Shown: positions 8,698 to 16,505 of the stretch, in pieces
Position numbering within the stretch: the first letter of the stretch is position 1
Layout: each line of letters opens with the position of its first letter
Source: JBBSJZ01 sp041751935
Lineage (GTDB): Bacteria; Planctomycetota; Planctomycetia; Pirellulales; Pirellulaceae
Direction: 5' to 3'
Length of the DNA: 64,000 nt
Assembly (NCBI GenBank): GCA_041751935.1
Contig: JBGSIA010000109.1
Span: 23,318 to 87,317, forward strand
Notes under the pieces: model-generated
The model's input: the letters and a program-made list of their open reading frames with translations, nothing else
The model's database searches: none
What the model was told of the DNA's origin: nothing
Made by a program: the position numbers and the translations under genes

Positions 8698-11223
8698 GTG
8701 AGATTCTCCATTCTTTTTCATTCAATCGCAGCTGCCATCACTCTGACCGCATTGCTGGCCGATTCCGCTTACTCCCAGCCGCTGTTGAATTCGAAACACG
8801 CGGACTCGGTCGATCGGTTTTACCAGCTCGATTCGTGGTTGCCGACGCCAAATACGTATCGCACCGCCTCTGGAGCACCAGGTCAAGATTATTGGCAGCA
8901 ACGTGCGGATTATTCGATTAATGCGACGCTTGACGATCAGAATCAACGAATCGATGGCGAGGTTCACGTCCGGTATTTCAATCGTTCGCCCCATGAACTG
9001 CGATACATTTGGTTTCAACTGGACCAAAACTATTTCCAGCCCCAATCGGACGCCGTTCTAGCCGCCGAGGCACCATCATTCGGTTCGCGTGCATCATTTG
9101 AGTTGCTGCAATCGATCGTCGCTCGGTCGACTTTCGAAGGTGGATTTGAAATCAAGCATGTGACCGATAGGGATGGAAATTCAGTGCCCTATACCATTGC
9201 TAGAACCATGATGCGAGTCGATCTGGCCGAGCCGCTCGCACCCGGCGCCAACACCAGTCTGAACGTCGGATATGGGTTCAAAGTAAACGACGCAACGGTG
9301 ATCCGCGCCCGGTGTGGTTACGAGTACTTCAAGAAAGACAACAACCGAATTTACGAAGTCGCCCAGTGGTATCCGCGCGTTGTCGCCTACACCGATTACA
9401 CGGGTTGGCAGCACAAACAGTTTTTGGGTGCGGGAGAATTCACGCTCGAACTGGGACATTTTGATGTTTCGCTCACCGTGCCAGCGGACATGGTTGTCGC
9501 AGCCACGGGCGAATTGAAGAATGCCGCCGAGGTACTCAAACCCGAGTGGATCGAACGGCTTGCGGTGGCTCGCGAAGCAAACAAACCGATGTACGTCATC
9601 ACGCCTGAGGAAGCGACGGAGAACGAAAAGAGCCGCGTCAAGACGACGAAAACGTGGTTCTTTCGCGCTGAGAACGTTCGTGACTTTGCCTTCGCCGCAA
9701 GTCGAAAGTTTATCTGGGATGCGATGGGCGTCGAAGTCGAACGCGTTGATCTGGGCAAATTCGCAGAACCGAAACCGCAAGCGACGAGCTCTCTGGAACT
9801 GATCAAACCCGATGCTGAAACGCCAGCCAAGGAGGAGGAATCAGCCGCCGACACGACGCCGAAAACGAATCGCGTCTTGGCCATGTCGTACTATCCGAAT
9901 GAAGCAAACCCGTTGTGGTTTCAATACTCCACCGAGTCGATCGCCCACACGATCGAAGTGTACGGCAAATTCGCGTTTCCCTATCCCTACCCGGTGGCGA
10001 TCAGCGTCAATGGGCCCGTTTACGGGATGGAGTATCCGATGATTTGCTTCAACGGTCCGCGACCAGAAGACGACGGTACGTACACCAAGGCAACGAAGTA
10101 CGGCTTAATCAGCGTGGTGATTCACGAAGTCGGACACAATTACTTTCCGATGATCGTTAACAGTGACGAGCGGCAATGGACATGGATGGACGAAGGAATC
10201 AACACATTTTTACAGTACCTTGCTGAACAAGCGTGGGAAGACGACTACCCGTCGCGTCGCGGTGAACCAGAAAAGATCGTGCCCTTCATGCAGGGCGGTC
10301 ACCAACGTCCAATCATGACTGGCAGCGAAGAGATTTTGCAGTTCGGAAATAACGGCTACGCGAAACCGGCGACGGCACTCAATATTCTTCGCGAGACGAT
10401 TCTCGGTCGCGAGCTGTTCGATTTCGCGTTTCGTGAGTACGCACGTCGTTGGCGTTTTAAACGGCCAACGCCAGCTGATTTCTTTCGGACGATGGAGGAC
10501 GCCAGCGGTGAGGATCTCGACTGGTTTTGGCGAGGCTGGTTTTACAGTACCGATCACGTGGATATTGCGATCGATAACGTCCGACTGTTCAAAATCGATA
10601 GCGGCGACCCCGACGAATCGGCGGAACGTAAACGCCAAGAACGCGACAAGCAAGAGAAATCGCTCAGCGACGAGCGAAACAAAATGCTGCCCAAACGAAT
10701 TAATCTGCAGCCAGGATTGAAGGATTTTTATAACACTGAATATGACGAATTCAATGTCGAAGAAGACGATCGCAAGTCGTACCGCAAGTTTATCGATGGA
10801 CTCGACACGGATGAACGATCGTTGCTGCGCCGAGCGACTAATTTTTATGTCGTGACATTTAAGAATGTCGGTGGTTTGGTGATGCCGATCATCGTGCGGT
10901 TGCATTACACCGATGGTTCGAGCGAACTGGTTTCCATCCCAGCTCAAATTTGGCGACACGATGGCCGAAGCGTTAACAAACTATTCATGACGGACAAAGA
11001 ATTGCTTCGCGTTGAGCTGGACCCCAAACGCCAAACCGCTGATGTCGAACGGTCCAATAACCATTGGCCACCGAAACTTGAGCCAAGTCGCTTCAAGCTC
11101 TTCAAGGACGAGACGCCGAAGAATCCGATGCAGAAAGCAAAAGTAGAAAAGACTGAAAAGGAACCAAAGGAAGACAAAGAAACTGTTTCCGATGGAAAGG
11201 CTGACGCCAAGGTCGAGGAGTAA
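8698..11223 (+). CDS. Exported M1-family zinc metallopeptidase
   Basis: 841 residues beginning at GTG with a Sec signal peptide (hydrophobic to about residue 20, then ADSAYSQ). The zinc site is HEVGH at residues 476-480 with the third ligand E499 in WMDEGIN, spaced as in gluzincins; YGMEYPM (near 443) stands where M1 enzymes have the GAMEN exopeptidase motif, so N-terminal recognition may differ from classical aminopeptidases. A long N-terminal beta domain precedes the catalytic core. The C-terminal ~200 residues hold a charged helical stretch (about 635-665) and a Lys/Glu-rich tail. It is predicted to act on peptides outside the cytoplasmic membrane. The next gene starts 6 bp downstream, so transcription is shared with the DUF6702-like and CinA-like genes. 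Confidence 0.93.
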   Translation: MRFSILFHSIAAAITLTALLADSAYSQPLLNSKHADSVDRFYQLDSWLPTPNTYRTASGAPGQDYWQQRADYSINATLDDQNQRIDGEVHVRYFNRSPHELRYIWFQLDQNYFQPQSDAVLAAEAPSFGSRASFELLQSIVARSTFEGGFEIKHVTDRDGNSVPYTIARTMMRVDLAEPLAPGANTSLNVGYGFKVNDATVIRARCGYEYFKKDNNRIYEVAQWYPRVVAYTDYTGWQHKQFLGAGEFTLELGHFDVSLTVPADMVVAATGELKNAAEVLKPEWIERLAVAREANKPMYVITPEEATENEKSRVKTTKTWFFRAENVRDFAFAASRKFIWDAMGVEVERVDLGKFAEPKPQATSSLELIKPDAETPAKEEESAADTTPKTNRVLAMSYYPNEANPLWFQYSTESIAHTIEVYGKFAFPYPYPVAISVNGPVYGMEYPMICFNGPRPEDDGTYTKATKYGLISVVIHEVGHNYFPMIVNSDERQWTWMDEGINTFLQYLAEQAWEDDYPSRRGEPEKIVPFMQGGHQRPIMTGSEEILQFGNNGYAKPATALNILRETILGRELFDFAFREYARRWRFKRPTPADFFRTMEDASGEDLDWFWRGWFYSTDHVDIAIDNVRLFKIDSGDPDESAERKRQERDKQEKSLSDERNKMLPKRINLQPGLKDFYNTEYDEFNVEEDDRKSYRKFIDGLDTDERSLLRRATNFYVVTFKNVGGLVMPIIVRLHYTDGSSELVSIPAQIWRHDGRSVNKLFMTDKELLRVELDPKRQTADVERSNNHWPPKLEPSRFKLFKDETPKNPMQKAKVEKTEKEPKEDKETVSDGKADAKVEE

Positions 11224-11229
11224 CATCGG

Positions 11230-11724
11230 ATGCAGATTCTGTTGTTTGCCCTGGCACTTTTGCACCCGGTTCACGAGACCGTGACGGAAATCGAGTGGAA
11301 TGCCCAGTCCAAGAAACTTGAGGTAGCGATTCGTTTACACGTCCTGGACGAGCAATGGATTCGTCGACAATCGGATCGCGACTCGGATGTGAGCGATTGT
11401 GCGATCGCGTATTTGCGCAAGCACTTTCTGTTGAATGTCGACTCGAAACGAGACAGCAATGCTGACGCCGAAACCAAGAACGGCGACAGCTATCGGTGGA
11501 TCGGAAGGCAGGAAGAAGGCTCGCACGTGTGGTGGTATGTCGAAATTGATCCGCGAGACAAGATGCCGCCGAAATCGCTTAGCAACACAATGCTATTCAA
11601 CCACGACACGAACTATCAACATCGGATTCTCGTTCACGGGACGCTGCCCAAAGTCGCCATGACGCATACAATCGGCAAACCAACGGTGGAAATAACAATC
11701 AAGGCAGCCAGCTCAGACGATTAG
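11230..11724 (+). CDS. DUF6702-like small exported protein
   Basis: 164 residues. The short hydrophobic N-terminus (MQILLFALALLHPVHE) passes straight into HPVHETVTEIEWN, the HP-[LV]-H-x-[ST]-x-T-E-[IL] opening that I associate with DUF6702, a family of unknown function commonly found beside M1 peptidases. The rest is a beta-rich domain with paired NHDTNYQHRI and WWYVEID stretches. It follows the peptidase gene after 6 bp and ends 6 bp before the CinA-like gene. Such proximity suggests it helps the peptidase, for instance as a periplasmic accessory, but no activity can be read from the sequence. Confidence 0.72.
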   Translation: MQILLFALALLHPVHETVTEIEWNAQSKKLEVAIRLHVLDEQWIRRQSDRDSDVSDCAIAYLRKHFLLNVDSKRDSNADAETKNGDSYRWIGRQEEGSHVWWYVEIDPRDKMPPKSLSNTMLFNHDTNYQHRILVHGTLPKVAMTHTIGKPTVEITIKAASSDD

Positions 11725-11730
11725 GCACTC

Positions 11731-12957
11731 ATGACGAAACTTACTGCGGAGGTGATCTCGATCGGCGACGAGATGACCAGCGGCGCACGGTTGGATACAA
11801 ATTCTCAATGGTTAAGCCAACGTTTGGGCGAACTCGGAATCGAAGTCTGTTTCCATACCACCGTCGGTGATTCATTGGCGCACAACGCCGACGTGTTTCG
11901 CATCGCTTGTGATCGCAATGATGTTGTCGTTACCAGCGGTGGATTGGGGCCCACTCGTGACGACTTGACCCGCGAAGTGCTGGCAAGTTTGGTCGATGAG
12001 CCGTTGGAGCTGCGACGCGACGTGTTGGCGGGAATCGAAACGATGTTCACTTCCCGAGGCCGCGTGATGGCCGCGCGAAATGAAGTGCAGGCAATGTTTC
12101 CCAAGTCGGCGAACGTGATTGAGAATCCGCACGGCACAGCGCCGGGCATTGACATCGAAGTCGAACGCAAATCCACAGGTTTCTGTCGCGTGTTCGCGCT
12201 TCCGGGCGTGCCCGCGGAAATGATGCAGATGTTTGACGAGTCCGTTGCGCCACGGCTATTGAGTCGATCAAACGGCGGTAACGTGATTCGACATCGAGTG
12301 ATGAAGTTCTTTGGTACCGGCGAAAGTGACATGGAACAACGGCTGGGCGAAATGATCGCTCGCGATCGTGTGCCGCGAGTGGGGATCACTGTCAGCGCCG
12401 CGACGCTGTCACTGCGGATCACCGCGATGGGTCAAAGCGAAGCTGAGTGCGAAGCGATGATCTCGTCGACACGCGAGGAGATTCTCGAGCGTGTGGGCGA
12501 CTTGTATTTCGGTGAAGGCGAGGACTTTGAACAGTACCACGCGATCGACGTGCTTCTCAGGAATCTGAATCAATCACTGTTCTTGGTAGAGCTCGGTTAT
12601 GCCGCCCCGGTTGGCGATTGGTTCGCGTCGCTCGGAGACGCTCCAGCGTATCGTGGTGGAATATCGCTGGCTTCGATCGAACAATTGTTGCAGTTCACAA
12701 ATCGCGACACATTGACTGAGGCGTTGATTTGCTTGAAGCAACTATCGGGTGCCCAGTGGGTGCTACTCGTCGACGGCTACCCGTCGCTCAACCAATCCCC
12801 TGTGGCTCAACTTCCGCCGACAAAATTTACGCTGCACCTGATGACGCCGGACAATGGAGTCGAATCCCGTGAACATTCCATCGCCGGTCATCCCGATATC
12901 ATGTTGCCTCGGATTGGCAAGATGGCACTAGCGTGGATGCGGGAAAAGCTGAGTTAA
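11731..12957 (+). CDS. CinA-like protein with degenerate C-terminal domain
   Basis: 408 residues. The N-terminal MoCF-type domain is canonical: EVISIGDEMTSGARLDTNSQ, TSGGLGPTRDDLTREVL and FALPGVPAEM match the COG1058 pyrophosphatase part of CinA. The usual C-terminal PncC-type NMN deamidase domain should carry an AESCTGG-like motif; the corresponding region (about residues 270-300, SLFLVELGYAAPVGDWFASL) has none, so deamidase activity is probably lost while the fold may remain. CinA proteins act in pyridine-nucleotide salvage (ADP-ribose pyrophosphatase and NMN deamidase). It starts at ATG 6 bp after the upstream gene and ends tail-to-tail, overlapping the opposing permease gene by 4 bp. Confidence 0.85.
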   Translation: MTKLTAEVISIGDEMTSGARLDTNSQWLSQRLGELGIEVCFHTTVGDSLAHNADVFRIACDRNDVVVTSGGLGPTRDDLTREVLASLVDEPLELRRDVLAGIETMFTSRGRVMAARNEVQAMFPKSANVIENPHGTAPGIDIEVERKSTGFCRVFALPGVPAEMMQMFDESVAPRLLSRSNGGNVIRHRVMKFFGTGESDMEQRLGEMIARDRVPRVGITVSAATLSLRITAMGQSEAECEAMISSTREEILERVGDLYFGEGEDFEQYHAIDVLLRNLNQSLFLVELGYAAPVGDWFASLGDAPAYRGGISLASIEQLLQFTNRDTLTEALICLKQLSGAQWVLLVDGYPSLNQSPVAQLPPTKFTLHLMTPDNGVESREHSIAGHPDIMLPRIGKMALAWMREKLS

Positions 12958-15077
12958 ACCGTTTTGGCCTGCGCTTCGTCCAACAGTCGCTCGCTGATCT
13001 CGATTCCCTCGTTTGCAGGAACCTCCCATTGTGCGCCGCAATGTTCGCACGTTGGGTCTTTAATTCGGCGCGACTTACCGCAATCTGGACACGGCTCGCG
13101 GCGTGGTAGTTCGTAAATCGCTATCATCGCCAGCGGTGCGGCCAAACCCAGTACAGGCACTGACAGACACCATCCCAACGTGGTGCGGCGGCTGATTTCA
13201 TACTTCCACGCTACAAGCGCGATGAGCAAGATTGCAAGCAGACATGTCGTAGTGAACACCGACAAAAAGACGCTAGCTTGAAACTGATTCAGCCAAACGG
13301 CGTGTGTCCAGCCGACGACTTCCATGCCATCAAATGGACCGACGTAGTTGCAGGACCAAAGTGTTGCAAACATCAAGCCAGGAAACAGTCCACACAAGGC
13401 AATCTCGTGACAGAACTGGTCGATGCCGCGGAGCGACTCCGTGCCTGGGACCAACGCGAAATCGATTACTTCCGCCGACATACCCGGTGACAATCGATAC
13501 AATCGCCGACGCCAATCCGCTTCCACGGCGACGAACCCGTCATTCGTTGCTGCAATACCGAAGTAATCTCGCTCAAGCAGTTTCGAAGGAACGGCTGCCG
13601 ACTGAACTAATTCTGCGGAAAGATTATAGCGAGCAAGACTCTGCAGCTTCTCGAACTTCATACCCTCTGGTGGCGCTTCGTACCAGTCTTCGCTTCCCGA
13701 GGAATCAACGAGACGATACTCACTGATAGTACCTTGCGAGAGTATCAGTATCCGCGGCGCGCTGCCGTCATCGGACGTGGTGACGTGATGACTATTGATT
13801 GGACCGTTGATCAACGTGCGTATTGCGCCGGAATCGTCGTCGACAATGTAGATACCGTTACTATCAATCAAAGGACGCGGATAGCCAGCGTTAAAGAAGC
13901 TTTGAAATCCACGCGTGGGATTGCGAGTGAACGGCTTACCGGTTAGCTGTCCGCTTGCATACACTCCGTCTGCGGCAATGGTTTGCACCCAACGAACTCT
14001 CGGCTTCGCTTGATACAACAGCAAGTAGCCGCGATTGTCATAAAAATACTGCAGTTTCGATCGATGAAACTCGTCGGCTGACCTGAGAAAGCGATCGCGG
14101 TGATTTTTGTCATTTTCTCCATTGGACAAGAAACCGAACCCATATTCCGAAAATTTCTCGTCACCAGGAATTGGCGCCGTGGGGTCAATTACAGGCGATC
14201 CGTCGATTGGGGCACCTCCCAGCACTCGCCGCTTTGGTTGACGTGTTTGTTCGTCCTCGAAGTATTCGATTGTTAGCAGCCATGGTTTCCCGGTTGTTGT
14301 CTCCAGTTCAAATGTGTTGTAGGGAGACAGCCGTGGCTGTGTTTCCCCGACGATTGCCATGACCAAGTTCACGCCAAATGCGACAACAAGGATGCTGCAA
14401 ACGCTGAGGTAACTGACTTGTAACCAACGACCGATCCGTGTATCCGGAACGTGCCAAAAAATTTGCGCGGTGAACGATAGCCAACTCACGACCACGATGG
14501 CTATCAAACCAATCGCAATTGACATCGGCAATGCGTATCGGTCGGCCATCAATGCAAACGAGCCGGAAATGACAACTGCAAACACAAGCGGCAAACAACG
14601 GGTCCCCAGCCAATGTGCCGAGCGCGTCATCATCATTAACGTTGTCGGGTGCAGGGAAAACGCTAACATTGAGTATGCAAGTGCCGGTAAGACTTCAATC
14701 GCTCGCATGGGGTACGTTTCCAAACCTCGCAGCGAAATCCAGCCCGCGAGCAACATCAATGGCGGTACAATCGCAGCAAAGTAGATCACCATCGCAGCAA
14801 TCATCTTGGACCAGAACACCTGTTGCTTGGACACGTAACGATGTTGCAAATATGCCCCTGCGGCGGGCTGTGTATCACGATAGGACTGTAATAATCCAAG
14901 CGAAAACGCCATCAACGGGGCGAGAAGTATCAGTGAGTCGACTAACCGCGACGAAAGTCCGGACTCGATGTACTCGCGACTGGGAAGTGATAACAAACAT
15001 GCAAGTGTCACGATCACCCAACCCAGCGGCAGCGAGCGACCGTTCTCAAATAGCTCTTTCCAGATCAGTGGCTTCAT
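12954..15077 (-). CDS. ABC-2-type transporter permease with C-terminal zinc ribbon
   Basis: 707 residues. The N-terminal ~230 residues contain six hydrophobic segments (for example LILLAPLMAFSLGLLQSY, MIAAMVIYFAAIVPPLMLLAGW, LPLVFAVVISGSFALMA), fitting an ABC-2 or Nat-type membrane subunit. A large extracytoplasmic beta-like region (about 240-560) follows, then three more helices (for example around 595 and 640-675). The last 40 residues carry CPDCGKSRRIKDPTCEHCG, a four-cysteine zinc ribbon. The start codon overlaps the ATPase gene by 4 bp (ATGA, 15074-15077), so the two are coupled and form one transporter. Permeases of YtrA-controlled systems often respond to cell-envelope stress; substrate unknown. 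Confidence 0.82.
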   Translation of the reverse strand: MKPLIWKELFENGRSLPLGWVIVTLACLLSLPSREYIESGLSSRLVDSLILLAPLMAFSLGLLQSYRDTQPAAGAYLQHRYVSKQQVFWSKMIAAMVIYFAAIVPPLMLLAGWISLRGLETYPMRAIEVLPALAYSMLAFSLHPTTLMMMTRSAHWLGTRCLPLVFAVVISGSFALMADRYALPMSIAIGLIAIVVVSWLSFTAQIFWHVPDTRIGRWLQVSYLSVCSILVVAFGVNLVMAIVGETQPRLSPYNTFELETTTGKPWLLTIEYFEDEQTRQPKRRVLGGAPIDGSPVIDPTAPIPGDEKFSEYGFGFLSNGENDKNHRDRFLRSADEFHRSKLQYFYDNRGYLLLYQAKPRVRWVQTIAADGVYASGQLTGKPFTRNPTRGFQSFFNAGYPRPLIDSNGIYIVDDDSGAIRTLINGPINSHHVTTSDDGSAPRILILSQGTISEYRLVDSSGSEDWYEAPPEGMKFEKLQSLARYNLSAELVQSAAVPSKLLERDYFGIAATNDGFVAVEADWRRRLYRLSPGMSAEVIDFALVPGTESLRGIDQFCHEIALCGLFPGLMFATLWSCNYVGPFDGMEVVGWTHAVWLNQFQASVFLSVFTTTCLLAILLIALVAWKYEISRRTTLGWCLSVPVLGLAAPLAMIAIYELPRREPCPDCGKSRRIKDPTCEHCGAQWEVPANEGIEISERLLDEAQAKTV

Positions 15078-15997
15078 GGTGCAACTCCAGAGTAAAACGA
15101 GTGACCGATTCGCGATCGTGACAAGTATGCCAACACAGCATCTTCAAACGTAACGTCGACGCGTTCCACGGAAGCCGCGTCCAAACGATCGATCGCGGCT
15201 TCGGTTTCTGCGTCGGGATCAGCCACGGTGAGATGCCACCGATTTCCGATTGGTCGACAATGCACCAAACCAGGAACGGAATGAGTACTGGCTGGGTTCC
15301 GCAGAACATCCAAGACCCAAGCGGCCACACGATTGCGAAAGTCATCCAGTTTTGTGTCGACCAGCATTCGACCATCCACCATCACCGCCACTCGATCAGC
15401 AACACGCTCGACATCGTCCAGCAAGTGACTGCTGAGCAATACCGTTCGCTCGCCGGACTCACAAAATTCGATGATCGTTTCGTTGAGTGCTCGGCGGCTA
15501 ACGGGATCGAGTCCAAGAGCTGGATCGTCCAATATCAATAGCTCGGGATCACCAGCGAGCGTCGAAGCGAGCGAAACTCCAGCACGTTGACCGCGGCTGA
15601 GCCACGATACTTTTGCGGCGGTATCGATTCCAAAGCGACGAACGGCTTGGTCGAAGAATGCTCCGTCCCAACGAGGATGCGTTTCGCGTCCGAATCGTTC
15701 ACACTCACGCACTCGCATCCACGGATAAAGGAAGTGGCCTTCGACGGTGTGTCCGATTCTCGCACGGTCCGCGGGCGTCAATTCGCGGCTGTCTCGACCG
15801 AGAACTTCACAACCACCCCGGGTGGGCTCGAGGAATCCGAGCAGCATGCGAATGGTGGTTGTCTTTCCGGCTCCATTGAGCCCCAGCAACCCCACGACAC
15901 TGCCACGTGGAACCGTAAAATTTAACTCGCTAACAACCGCTCGACGACCAAAGTAGCGAGTCAGATGCTGTGTACGAATTACGCAATCGGGAGGCAT
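15074..15997 (-). CDS. ABC transporter ATP-binding protein
   Basis: 307 residues from the ATG at 15997. An upstream in-frame TTG at 16039 lies inside the regulator gene and is less likely, because the ATP-binding fold starts right after MPPDCVIRTQHLTRYFG. Walker A is GLNGAGKT (39-46), the signature is LSRGQ rather than LSGGQ, Walker B is LLILDDPALGLDP and the switch histidine follows in LLSSHLLDDVE. The C-terminal ~90 residues form the accessory domain common in Nat/CcmA-type exporters. An AAGGTG ribosome site precedes the start. It lies 1 bp after the GntR-type gene and overlaps the permease gene, so the three form one operon (regulator, ATPase, permease). Confidence 0.93.
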   Translation of the reverse strand: MPPDCVIRTQHLTRYFGRRAVVSELNFTVPRGSVVGLLGLNGAGKTTTIRMLLGFLEPTRGGCEVLGRDSRELTPADRARIGHTVEGHFLYPWMRVRECERFGRETHPRWDGAFFDQAVRRFGIDTAAKVSWLSRGQRAGVSLASTLAGDPELLILDDPALGLDPVSRRALNETIIEFCESGERTVLLSSHLLDDVERVADRVAVMVDGRMLVDTKLDDFRNRVAAWVLDVLRNPASTHSVPGLVHCRPIGNRWHLTVADPDAETEAAIDRLDAASVERVDVTFEDAVLAYLSRSRIGHSFYSGVAP

Positions 15998-15998
15998 T

Positions 15999-16379
15999 TT
16001 ACACCTTAATCTTTCCGAGTTTGGACTGCATCCGTGCAAGAATCTCCTCGCCAGTAAAATTCAGTGCGATCGAGGCGCTGATCGCCGTGTCCAGCGCCTC
16101 GTCCAGTCGCCGCAAACGTTCGGCCTTGGAGTAGACGTCGCGTCGCTGGGCAACGAAAGCACCGCGACCGGGCTGAGTTTCAAGAACTCCGTCTCGGATC
16201 AATTCCGCGTACGCCTTGGCAACGGTGTTCGGGTTTACCACCAGTTCCTTGGCGAGTGCTCGAACGCTTGGCACACCGTCGCCAACCGCCAGTTCGCCGC
16301 TAGCAATGCCGCGTCGAATTTGGTCCGCGATCTGACGATAGATCGCGGCGCTACTGCCTGGGATCACTCGTATCTGCAT
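15999..16379 (-). CDS. GntR-family YtrA-type transcriptional regulator
   Basis: 126 residues starting at ATG 16379 with GAGG 8 nt upstream; a TTG at 16385 is possible but worse placed. The winged helix is classic GntR (IYRQIADQIRRGIASGEL, then GVPSVRALAKELVVNPNTVAKAY, DGVLETQPGRGAFVA), and the short C-terminal tail without a ligand-binding domain defines the YtrA subgroup. Members repress their own operon with an ABC transporter, usually until cell-envelope stress relieves it. The adjacent ATPase and permease genes and an overlapping dyad in the promoter support autoregulation. Confidence 0.93.
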   Translation of the reverse strand: MQIRVIPGSSAAIYRQIADQIRRGIASGELAVGDGVPSVRALAKELVVNPNTVAKAYAELIRDGVLETQPGRGAFVAQRRDVYSKAERLRRLDEALDTAISASIALNFTGEEILARMQSKLGKIKV

Positions 16380-16404
16380 CCCCAAATCCTCACTGTGTAT
16401 CGTG

Positions 16405-16446
16405 TGTACCGCATCGAATAGTACAGTAGGTCAGTGAGCATGTCAA
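16405..16446 (-). promoter_or_regulatory. sigma70-type promoter with overlapping YtrA-type operator
   Basis: On the minus strand TTGACA (16446-16441) stands 17 nt from TACTAT (16423-16418), a near-consensus housekeeping promoter for the GntR-ABC operon. The dyad TGTAC-N11-GTACA (16405-16425) covers the -10 box, where a GntR repressor would block polymerase. A second inverted repeat, CTCACTG (16389-16395) and CAGTGAG (16432-16438), flanks it and could be a second half-site pair or a leader stem. The assignment to the regulator is inferred from proximity. Confidence 0.75.
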
Positions 16447-16505
16447 GCGATTGTAGTTTCCGGCGCGGTCGCCTTAGAAAGTGTCTGCTTTTGAAAGTGG
16501 TCGCC

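Noticed and set aside
10210..10959. 249-codon frame antisense to the M1 peptidase
   Set aside because: It overlaps the well-supported catalytic region of the peptidase and has no start signal.
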